A DNA stretch of 64,000 bases from Heterodera schachtii (lineage: Eukaryota > Nematoda > Chromadorea > Rhabditida > Heteroderidae): NCBI GenBank assembly GCA_023374025.1, contig SIJG01000153.1, positions 186,001 to 250,000 on the forward strand, written 5' to 3'. Shown piece by piece: positions 50,801 through 59,822 of this stretch. The position numbers and the translations under genes were made by a program. Positions within the stretch are counted from its first letter, which is position 1, and each line of letters begins with the position of its first letter. The notes under the pieces are model-generated. The model was not told where the DNA came from, did not search any database, and was given only the letters and a program-made list of their open reading frames with translations.

Positions 50801-52373
50801 ACAGCAGTGGCAGGGCAGCACAAATGGACGAGAATGGAGGTGAGAATAAATGGGAAGAGAATTCAATTTAAAAATTCTTGCTCTGAATGACTTAGTTTTG
50901 CTCATTTTAAATCGGAAAATTAACATTTATTAAGGCTTATTTTATTTAATTAATTAATTTGTTTTTCAACAAAAAACAAAATCTATTAATGTCCTAATTA
51001 AATAAAGTTCATAAAAAGCCAATAAAAATATTTATTTTTGACAGATTTTATAAAGTCATCAATTTGGACTTAAGATTGGTTTAAAGAAAATTTTGGAATT
51101 GTCAAAAATCTAAAAAATAACAACCAGAAAAAAAGTGACATTGCATTTATTTAATAAAATCGGGCATTCCCCATAATTTTTTTGTCAAAATTTTACCATT
51201 CATTTCCCTTTCCACAGTGATGACCATCAAATCGGAGCAGTTGCACGGCAACTTTTCGTCGCCAACCTCAACCCATCATCACCAGCAGAGGCGGGGCGGC
51301 GGCGTACAGGCGTCGATGGCCGAGCAGCGGACACCGACGACGACAATGGGCGAGGACGGCGCCAGGGACAGGGGCGGCACGGACAACGCCAGTGGCAACG
51401 GCACGTCCCGCTCGCGGCTGATGTTCGACCCGCTCAGCGAATTGGTAATGAATGGACAGAGTAAATCTGTGGCAATATTTTGTTGCATATATTAGCAATG
51501 CCATACTTGGCAATCCACATTAAAAAAAAGAGGTGGCATTTTACAATGTATGCGATTTAGCTAAAGCCGAGACGGACTCGGAGAGCGAATGTATTTTCTC
51601 CGGAGCCTCTTTTGCTTTTTTCCCTCTATAAAAAGGGGGTTTTAAAAGAAACGGGGACATAAATAAATTATATCAATGTTTGAGCCAGAATTTCTTATCA
51701 CCTAAAAATATGCAAAAAAAAAAACGACTTAAAAATGTACAAAAAATATAAGCTAACAATTAAAGCTGATTTCAATAGTTGAATTTGTTAAGTGGTTTTA
51801 TCCAAAAATGAAAGGCTTTATTAAGAGAGAGGGAGAGTCCCTTTAGGCTCAATCGTGGCCATTTCAAAATATGGGCACTATTTTTACTGTACAAATAATG
51901 TCTTTAATTAAGCCCCATAAGTAACTTTTTCGCTTTTTCCCCACACAAAAAATGGGATTTTGAATGATATGGGACAGACAGATGGATTCTTTTGTTAATT
52001 AGTTAATTTGTTCTTTTTTCAGCCCATCCTTGAACGGTGGTTTGAGGTGAGTCATTATTTTCCATTTAATTTTCTCTTTTTTAATTACTCAAATTTCCAG
52101 GATAATCCCCACCCGGGCTGGCTGCAGATTGAACAGTACACGGACTACCTCAACTCGATGGCCTATCGCCAGAATTACCCGCACATTTCCACGCACAATG
52201 TCAAAATTTGGTTCAAAAACCGAAGGGCAAAAACAAAACGGTGTGCCAAAGTTGGCGGGAAATTTGAAAGATTTAAATGTTTAAGGCTAATGGGCGGCAT
52301 GGACGGACAACAGCAGCAAATGTTGAGCACTTCGGCAGGCGGTGGTCGCTGCACACCGAGCAGCATGGCATGA
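42971..52373 (+). CDS. dve-1: DVE-1 / SATB-family double-homeobox transcription factor
   Basis: Exons: 42952-43163, 45467-45593, 46581-46710, 47132-47244, 47604-47763, 47834-47990, 48218-48307, 48359-48648, 49080-49358, 49416-49511, about 50020-50187 (start unsure), 50339-50543, 50597-50839, 51218-51444, 52023-52046, 52101-52373. The front ([18 protein letters not shown], then [17 protein letters not shown]) is an ULD/COMPASS-like oligomerisation region. Homeodomain 1 spans 47604-47900 ([25 protein letters not shown]). Homeodomain 2 spans 52023-52250 ([27 protein letters not shown]). Between them are Ala-, Gln-, Asn- and His-rich linkers and a SUMO-type IKSE site at about 51227. C. elegans DVE-1 binds promoters in the mitochondrial unfolded-protein response together with UBL-5. 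I use ATG 42971 because a TTTCAG acceptor lies 19 bases before it, which would suit trans-splicing; an earlier exon cannot be excluded. Confidence 0.88.
44757..44851 (+). repeat. (CT)n microsatellite in intron 1 of dve-1
   Basis: About 95 bases of CT with a few CCT interruptions. Confidence 0.95.
45690..45960. mobile_element. Truncated reverse copy of the CAGGGCTCGGATC element in intron 2 of dve-1
   Basis: The run 'gatcgaaaaatttcaaaataagaacatt...aaaaaataagatttta...atcgattttaacaatttt' is the reverse complement of the right 200 bases of the element at 4651-5430, with a decayed terminus. The left half and target duplication are missing. Confidence 0.7.
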
Positions 52374-53440
52374 AGCAGAATTGTGTTGGTGGAGAAGCAA
52401 GCCAAATATGTAAAAAACCGAACCAATGAATTTTTGAGTGCCGTGCCAATGCCGTCGCAAAAAAAAAACAATTTTCAAAAAACCAATCGATGGCCTCCTC
52501 ACCAAATCCGAGTCAGCAAAGTCCAACAAAAGCAGATGATATTTTCCAAATTTACTTAGAAAACTCTATGTTCACTTAATGTCCGTGTGTTGTGTGTTTT
52601 AATCGGTTTCTAATCACTCATTGGTCTTAATTTTGTCAAATTTTGCTTAGTTTTGCCTGACTTGGCCAACCAGGCCTCGATTTTCGATTATTTTTTTTCG
52701 TTTTTACCAAATTCCGTTGTTATTCATTCACTGCTTATTCCTCTCCAAATCACTTATAATTATGATGATGATTTCCTCCTCCCCCGTGCTGTCTCCGTCG
52801 CCTCTCCTCCAACATTCTCACATCAAATTACAAATTTTATTTTCCGCAAATTATTTTTTTGCCGATTTTTTTCTGTTTTCCGATGGGTACTTCAAATTCG
52901 AATGATAAATAACATACATTTAAATATAATTCGATACAATTTTGAGATTTTACGGGTTTATTAGGAGATTTAACAAAACAAAAAAAATAGACGATTAAAA
53001 ATTCTTGGTACTAGAGCTTTGTTTTTTAGACACAAACAATCGAGAAATAGGAACAAAATAAAATATTTTTTTATTAAGCTTTTAAGTAACAAATCTCATA
53101 AAAAGTTAATTTTGGTTATATTAGTTTTTCCCGATTTGAGCAAAAAAAAACCTCGAAAAGTTGCTTCATCCAAATTTTATTTCGATTACTTACATATGTT
53201 TTAAAACAAAAGTCCAGATGAAAAAAGTTTGGTGATGGCAAAAAAAAATTATAACATCCCAATTCTGGTCAGTCCAATCACAGCAGAATGACAAGGTCGC
53301 CGATCGAAATTAATAGTTTTTTTTATAGAATTAATTTTAACTGAAGAATTATGTAAGTTTTAAGTCAGCACAAATGTTATATAAACAATAGTAGAATATT
53401 CAAAAGCTATTGGGCACAAATAAATAAATATATTTATGAC
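52374..53440. other. 3' flank of dve-1 and a decayed exon fragment
   Basis: Holds the 3' untranslated region of dve-1 and, at 53260-53312 on the minus strand, a decayed copy of the end of the neighbouring cysteine-rich gene: 'gatcggcgaccttgtcattctgctgtgattggactgacc' aligns with 54055-54098. No poly(A) signal can be chosen with confidence in this AT-rich DNA. Confidence 0.6.
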
Positions 53441-53820
53441 TAGGGATGTCAAAAATATGTACAAAAATTGGTCAAAATATGTACATAAATATGTAAAAAA
53501 AATCCCGAAATATGCAAGATTTTTTTAATGGTTATTTTTTGGAAATAAATCTTCGTTAAGTGTTAAATTGGCACAAAATGGCAGAAAATGACCTAAATAG
53601 GTTTAGAATCACCTTTTAACATTAAAAAAATTATTAATATGTAAGAAAAAGTCCAAAATATTACCAAATATGTATAAAATCCCGAAATATGTAAAAATAT
53701 GTAAATAAAGTCCCAACTTTTGTTCGCAAACAAACACAAAAAAGAAAGTGTTTTTCCTACTATTTAGAGCATGGAGAATCCAGGAAAAAAATATGTATTT
53801 ACATAAAATTGGCAGCCCTA
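53441..53820. mobile_element. Non-autonomous hAT element, TAGGGCTGCCAAA family, second copy
   Basis: 380 bp, termini TAGGGATGTCAAA and TTGGCAGCCCTA. The right flank ATAATGAC (53821-53828) matches the left flank TTTATGAC at 6 of 8 positions. Interior matches 11985-12517 but is shorter. Confidence 0.8.
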
Positions 53821-54065
53821 ATAATGACAAAAAGATTAGTAGTTAATAAAAAGAAAATTAAAAATTAAATTTGCTATAAGTTAAAAAAACAAAATATATT
53901 TAAGAATTATTTTGCTATTTACCATGGAAAAGTTTTTATTAATATAAAAACTGCCAGTTTTAAAATACAGATGCCATGATTTATTTTATAGTCAGTGCCA
54001 TAAAATCAGTGGCTGTTCCTCTCGTCGTTCTTTGATCACTTCAACACAATTTCTGATCAGTCCAA

Positions 54066-54783
54066 TCACAGCAGAATGACAAGGCCGGCGATCGCAATTG
54101 CCAAAGCAAAGCTTGAAGGGGGCCCTTTCTCAACTTTTTCTAACCAGCAGAAGCCTCTGTCGTCTCCCTTTTTATAGGCCACGCATTTGTAGCCTTCTTT
54201 TGCGCATGGGTTACTTTTAGAACAGTCTTAAAAATTGCAAAAAAATTTCAACCCAAATTTAAATTAATTACGGTAAAAAAATTAAAATTTTAAATTATTT
54301 TTAAAAAGTTTTAAGCATCTTACAAACGTCTCGTTTCTTCGTTGCACCAATTTCGACCGGCACATTGCCAATGTATCCTTTTTTACGAAATCCCTTAATT
54401 GAGCATTTGGCGTACTGACTCGTGTACACTTTGTTGCAACAATTTTTGTACGTGCAACTGTAGCACTTGTCTGAGCATACGGTACTCCCAGGAGTTGAGC
54501 CAGGAATGTCCTTACAGACACCGGTGGGTTGGCATTCGATGCCCGCTTCAGTCAAATCCTAAAAATTGGATGACAAATATTTATCTGAATTTTTTTATCA
54601 AAAATGATTTATGTTTGATAACAGCTTAAATCATTTTGAAAAGCATTGTTTTATTCGATAATATTTAAAAAAATAAGAAAATTATAACAAATTGCGACTT
54701 TTGAAAATAAATTCACATAAATTTCCTCACCAAATAAAATTGTAGGAATATTAAAAAAGCAGCAAAATTTACGAAGAATATAG
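54066..54783 (-). CDS. Small cysteine-rich, probably GPI-anchored surface protein
   Basis: Two good exons on minus: 54558-54324 and 54226-54066, joined by a GT-AG intron in phase. The product has about 16 cysteines (CYSCTYKNCCNK; CSKSNPCAKEGYKC; GFCWL) and ends PPSSFALAIAIAGLVILL, a hydrophobic tail after a small-residue patch, typical of a GPI-attachment signal. An upstream exon ending at 54731 (gtgagg donor, phase 0) encodes a hydrophobic stretch FFVNFAAFLIFLQFYL that would serve as a signal peptide, but no ATG is in frame there, so the true start is unresolved or lost. No family is recognised. A decayed duplicate of its last exon is at 53260-53312. Confidence 0.65.
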
Positions 54784-54921
54784 AAAAAAGAATTTATAAT
54801 TTTTTTGCTTAGATAGAAAATATTAATATTTAATTTTAAAAATGTGCTGTAATTCGCAGTTTTTCGCTGTGCTTTTATGCCATTTTTTTTTTCATTTAAG
54901 GCATAATTGACTAATTATAAC

Positions 54922-55541
54922 TAGGGTTCGAAGTTGTATGATTTTGCATATTTTTTCTGCGCATATGCTATGAAGAAAGGGGCACAAAAATAGCATTTCT
55001 GCGTTAAAATTTTTTGGTTTGGTGAAGGTTTTTAGTGCATATAAAAGCATATTTTGGGGGTTTTCGAGAATAAATGCATATTTCGACATTTTTGCGTTTT
55101 TAGAGCATATTTTGGTCATTTTTTGGAAATTTTCATAAGAAAAATGCGAAAAAGCGAAAAATACACCCCCTAAGGATCGACTTTTTGGAATTTTTTAAAA
55201 AAAACACCCTTAGAATCGAAAAATTTTTAACTTTTTGTAAGAAATTTTGTTAAAAAAAATTTTTATTTATATAAAAATGTAATTTTGTTTTAACATATAA
55301 TAAAAATTAAAAAAATTAGAAATTCTATATTTTTGCAATTGTCTAAAAAATGCCCCTTGTTTTGGTGTGTTACAATTTTTGGCATTTTTTGAGGGTTAAA
55401 AGCCATTTTGGTAGTTTTTTAAGGCATATTTTAGTGCATATTTGGGCATTTTTCGGGGTTTTAGGGCATATTTGGGGGATTTTTAGTGCATATTTTATGC
55501 GCATATTTGGCATTTTTTAGTGCATACAACTTCGAACCCTA
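54922..55541. mobile_element. Non-autonomous hAT element (TAGGGTTCGAAGTTGTATG family)
   Basis: 620 bp, termini TAGGGTTCGAAGTTGTATG and CATACAACTTCGAACCCTA, perfect 8-bp target duplications ATTATAAC (54914-54921 and 55542-55549). Ends carry 'gcatattttagtgcatatt' repeats. The middle includes the 'gaaaaatacaccccctaa' block. Confidence 0.92.
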
Positions 55542-55549
55542 ATTATAAC

Positions 55550-55937
55550 CAATCCTAAGTTTATATGAATGACAATTTGCAACATTTAACCAAATGAAAT
55601 CAAATGACAAAACAAAATGTCGACGGAAAAAACACAAATGAATAAGCGAATGTTCAAAAGTTGTTCATTTTACAAATGAAATGTCAAAAGTTTGTAAATG
55701 TTTCAATGTGACAAAAATTAAAAATCTAAATTTTTCACAAAAAATCTAAGCCTGCGACCAAGTAAAAGCAAGAATTTTTGTATTCACAAGTTAATTTCAA
55801 CTATGAATGCAGGAAATTCAATATTTAATTTAAGTTTGCTTACTTACTTTTTTCATTTTTTTCTTTTTTTTTCCATGCCTCTTTTAGGTGTCTATTCCCG
55901 ATTTTTCGTGACTAAAACTCCGGTCCTTGTTGATAAA
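55550..55937. other. AT-rich spacer with a possible decayed hAT end
   Basis: 'gatttttcgtgactaaaactccggtcc' (about 55888-55914) resembles the right terminus of the 692-2821 element (gatttttcgtcactaaaagtcgcggccct). Nothing else is visible. Confidence 0.35.
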
Positions 55938-56075
55938 TAGGGCTGCAAAAAATACGGATATAAGAAAGTCATCCTAGAAGCTTCAAATCAAGCTAAAAAC
56001 ATTTTTACGTGCGTTTCAGACCTCCCAAAAACCCATGAAAAAAATATATGGATTTTCATATAATTTGCAGCCCTA
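55938..56075. mobile_element. Minimal TIR element (TAGGGCTGCAAA family)
   Basis: 138 bp, termini TAGGGCTGCAAA and TTTGCAGCCCTA, flanks TTGATAAA and ATGATGAA (6 of 8 match). The termini are close to the 11985 family but the interior is unrelated. Confidence 0.75.
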
Positions 56076-56667
56076 ATGATGAATGTCAGATAAATCATAA
56101 ATTGCTTAAACATTTTTTTAAATTCAATTCTTTGTTTATATTTTCTCTTAATGCGCCTTATCGCTCCTTTTTGGTGATTTTCTTATTTTTTATTAATTTA
56201 AAATTAAAAATTCTCACCTCTTTAAAATTTTTCATCATTTTTTAACTATAATAATAATTGTTATAACTTTTTCAACTTTTGTCGTATTTTTACTTTTTAT
56301 CAGAAATCGAACAGATTTATAAAAATTATTTTGTTTATTTTATTATTTTAACTAATATTATTACAGATAGAATAAATTAAAAAAGTTATTTTGCTTCATA
56401 ATTAATCGGGAAAATGACGTAAAAATAATAAAAAATATTATTCTTTTCGTTTATTTAAAAAAATATATTTAAATATAATTTTAAATTATTCATTAAAACA
56501 AAAAATAAATGAATAAAAATTAAAATAGAATTATCTTTCATACAATAACATTTAAATATTATAAACTTTTCGTTCATTTTCAGAAAGCTGCAATTTTTGA
56601 TTATTTTTTTTTGGAATTCTGTCAATGCTTTAAATTTTCAGAAACTTTCTGAAATAAGAACAAAACA
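56076..56667. other. AT-rich spacer
   Basis: Very AT-rich with no exon, RNA gene or element end visible. Confidence 0.45.
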
Positions 56668-56675
56668 ATCATAAA

Positions 56676-57314
56676 TAGAGAACGGATTTTTAGGTTTTAA
56701 CCTATCTTTTGCGGATAGTACTTGATGAGTGCGACTTATTAGCACCTAAAAAACCTAAAACGGGGTGGTTAGCACCTATTTTGGCATTTGCAGTTTTAGC
56801 ACCTATTTTGGCATTTGCAGTTTTAGCACCTATTTTGGCATTTGCAGTTTTAGCACCTATTTTGGCATTTGCAGTTTTAGCACCTATTTTGGCATTTGCA
56901 GTTTTAGCACCTATTTTGGCATTTGCAGTTTTAGCACCTATTTTGTCCTTTTGCCAGAAATTTCATAGCCAAAATGCAATAAAAACAAAAAATACACCCC
57001 TATGAATCGATTTCAAATTTTTTTTTAATATACTCCTGAAAATTGACCAACATTTTAGAAAATATTCCCCTAAGTAATGAAAAATTTCTCAAAAATCGTC
57101 TCCAAAATTTATTTATTTATTTTCTTTACACATTGCAATTGTGCGGGCGAAATTGATAAAAATTTAGTCAATTTTGGAATTTTTGTGCTTAAAGACACTG
57201 GATTTTTTCAATTTTTAACACCTCTTTTCGCACCTATTTTGGCATTTTGGGCGTTTTTAGCACCTATTTTAGTACCTATTTTAGGATTTTTAGCACCTAA
57301 AAATCCGTTCCCTA
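56676..57314. mobile_element. Non-autonomous hAT element with an internal 27-bp minisatellite
   Basis: 639 bp, termini TAGAGAACGGATTTTTAGGT and ACCTAAAAATCCGTTCCCTA, perfect 8-bp target duplications ATCATAAA (56668-56675 and 57315-57322). The left side has a tandem array of a 27-bp unit; the right side carries looser inverted-sense relatives ('tagcacctattttggcattt'). It also holds the 'aaaaaatacacccctatgaa' block. Confidence 0.92.
56771..56959 (+). repeat. 27-bp tandem repeat, about seven units
   Basis: Unit 'agcacctattttggcatttg' plus 'cagtttt' begins at 56771 and recurs every 27 bases to 56933, nearly without change. Because 27 is a multiple of three the array stays open and encodes a nine-residue repeat, but there is no sign that it is translated. 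Confidence 0.95.
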
Positions 57315-57322
57315 ATCATAAA

Positions 57323-57693
57323 TATCATTTTGGAAAAATTTATTTGTTTTTTTTATTTTTTCCATAATTTAAAACGCCATCAAAAAAAAATTAATTTAAT
57401 AGAAAATAAAACAAACAAACAAAATGTTAAATAGCTTTAAATCATAAATCATAAAACATGAATTATTTATTGATTTATTAAATATTTTCATTTAAAAATC
57501 TTCATAATTCTAATATCCGGTAAGGGTTTGACCGGGACCAGGCAGGATCACCATTTAAACTATTGAATTTAATTTTCCGAGTAAATATGCACCATAATTG
57601 AGAAGTCAAAGTGCAATCGAGCAGGCGAGGACTGAAATCTTAAGCATAATTAGTTTTATTTTTTGCTCTTTTGCCTCAATCATTGTATGTAAC
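57323..57693. other. Spacer with no clear feature
   Basis: AT-rich DNA with no supported feature. Confidence 0.4.
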
Positions 57694-58241
57694 TAGAGTT
57701 GGTCGGTAATCGGTAATTGCTAAAAAAACCGGCACCGGTACCGGTAAAAACCGGTAATTTTCCAACGTAAAATTTTTTGGTCAAAATTTTTCAAATACAA
57801 AATTTTTATTCAATTTTCACGCGAGTGTTTGTTTTTTAGCATTCGAATTTTTCAGAAGTATATGTATATTCAGGTTGACCAGCCTTCTTTTTCAAATTCA
57901 GGATAAAGAACACTAAAATTCAGATTTTTTGCAAGACAAAGTGATCTGGGTCCGCCATGTAAATTGATTAACCTCTTTTTTTTGTTCTTGTTGCTTTCAA
58001 CACCGCTTTTTTCGCGGCGCGTTTTTCCAAGACTTTTGGGGAAGAAAGGGGGGCCGGCGGTGCCAATAGGCGCCGCCGGGAAAACTTGTAATTTTTAATG
58101 CGATTTGTTAACAGAATTTGTCAAAAAATGACCCAATCTTTGGTTACTTTTTCGATTTCTAGGCTGTTTATAAAGAAAGAAAGAAAAAAAAATTTTTTAA
58201 TTTAAAATTTCAAGTACCGGTAACGGTACCGACCAACTCTA
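57694..58241. mobile_element. Non-autonomous hAT element (TAGAGTTGGTCGGTA family)
   Basis: 548 bp, termini TAGAGTTGGTCGGTA and TACCGACCAACTCTA, flanks TATGTAAC and ATTGTAAC (6 of 8 match). Ends have 'ccggtaccggta' repeats. The interior includes one clear copy of the shared hairpin block (58053-58079) with its usual flank 'taatgcgatttgttaacaga'. Confidence 0.88.
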
Positions 58242-58267
58242 ATTGTAACGCGATTCCTTCAAAAAGC

Positions 58268-58325
58268 ATTTAGCCAAATAATATCCAATGTGTTTCATTT
58301 TCATCTTTCACAATAGTTACAGTCA
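58268..58325 (-). pseudogene. Decayed copy of the last MATH exon of gene E
   Basis: 'catttagccaaataatatccaatg..ttttcatctttcacaatagttaca' matches the 3' end of the last exon of gene E (59820-59880, same orientation) but lacks the rest of the exon. Confidence 0.6.
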
Positions 58326-58507
58326 GGTGCAAAAGTACTGCAGCAAAAATTTTTTGTTGAAAAATCCTGTTTTCTCAAAAAAATTTTATGCAAAAAGAAA
58401 TGTAAATTAGTGCACTAACAAATGTCCAAAACTGCCCCGATAACTCTCTTTGCGAACGAGAAAATTGCTCATGACCCGAACAACCCCCCTTTTTGGGGGG
58501 TGAAAAG

Positions 58508-59266
58508 GGCTACCCGACTTTTGGGGATTTGCAACTTGGAGACCCGACTTTTGGGGATCCCGACATTTGGGGATCCGACATTTGGGGATCCGACTTTTGG
58601 GGACCCGACATTTAGGGACCGATCGACATTTGGGGATTTTAACAAAAAAAATATTTAAAATTAACTTTATGTCAATAATTAGACAAGTTTGCATCTGCTT
58701 TAGCTCGAGTTAATTCCATTAGAAAAAAATAAATAATGTTTTTTAATTTAACTCTGTTTCCTGACTCACCGCGAATAAGAAGCAGAATTATGAGCCCCAT
58801 ACTAACCACATATATTTTTTATGTACAGTACACCTTTTTCTCAATTTTTACTTAAAACGCCTTTCCAAAGGGCCAAGGGGAACATGTCTAATTGCGTACT
58901 AATAGTATCTTTTCAGTTTCATATCCTTCGAGTGACTTTGTTCGGTGCTTTAAATTAATTTTTTTTTAACTTATTATTTTTTGTGACCACTTACAAAGCA
59001 AATCTGAGTCCGGAAACTGAGTTTTTATGTTTCTTGTTTTATTAAAATCCCCAAATGTCGTTCGGTCCCCAAATGTCAGGTCCCCAAAAGTCGGGTCCTC
59101 AAATGTCGGGTCCCCAAAAGTCGGGTCCTCAAATGTCGGGTCCCCAAAAGTCGGGTCCTCAAATGTCGGGTCCCCAAAAGTCGGATCCCCAAATGTTCAG
59201 GTCCCCAAAAGTCGGGTCCTCAAATGCCGGGTCCCCAAGTTGCAAAACCCCAAAAGTCGCACCACG
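58508..59266. mobile_element. Foldback element with inverted arrays of GACTTTTGGGGATCC-type units
   Basis: The left array (58508-58642) and the right array (59046-59266) are inverted relatives built from 'cgacttttggggaccc' and 'cgacatttggggatcc' units; both share 'tttgcaacttgg' near the outer edge. Flanks GTGAAAAG (58500-58507) and ATGAAAAG (59267-59274) match at 7 of 8. The 400-bp middle has no transposase. This is the structure expected of a foldback (FB-like) element. Confidence 0.75.
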
Positions 59267-59274
59267 ATGAAAAG

Positions 59275-59693
59275 TAATGCAGCAAAATGTTTAATCGAGC
59301 AAAAACCAATTTTATGCAGAGAAAAAATACAGGAAAAAATTCTGCTAATTTATAAGATAACTCTTAATGCCGCTCAATAAAAGTCTTTTATACCAACTTG
59401 GTCACACTCCTTCATGGTGATCTGAAAAGCCATAAATGGCTTGAAATCTGGAAAATTCTCGAAAAAATTCCTAAGGGAACTGGAAATTTTTTTTTGAAAG
59501 TTTTGGATAGGGCTGGCAGAAAGAGCACAAAATTCTCTACCGAATAACCTTATGGATGGTGACTCTACGACTAATACGAGCAGAGAAACAATTCGTGAAA
59601 CATTTGACATCTCAAAAATGAATGATTCTACCGTATTACTAGAGAAAATGATCAAAAATTAATCAATTTTATGGTACTCAATTTCGACACCCT

Positions 59694-59725
<32 letters not shown>

Positions 59726-59822
59726 AAGAGAGAGAAAGAAATGGTGATACAGAGAGACACAGAGATAGTGAAAGAGAGAGAGAGAGAAAGACAAATAAAC
59801 AAAATAAACACCAAAAGTGGTT
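59275..59822. other. Spacer with a (GA)n tract
   Basis: Contains GA microsatellite DNA at about 59694-59790. An open frame in minus (59655-59374) has no recognisable domain. Confidence 0.45.

Noticed and set aside
56771..56959. CRISPR-like array
   Set aside because: The units are directly adjacent with no spacers, and this is eukaryotic DNA; it is a minisatellite.
58317..58345. Tc1/mariner-like terminus (tacagtcaggtgcaaaagtact)
   Set aside because: It has the look of a Tc1-type end after a TA, but no inverse partner or transposase was found nearby.
59374..59655. 93-codon minus frame
   Set aside because: No domain, no splice context, and it lies between an element and a GA tract.
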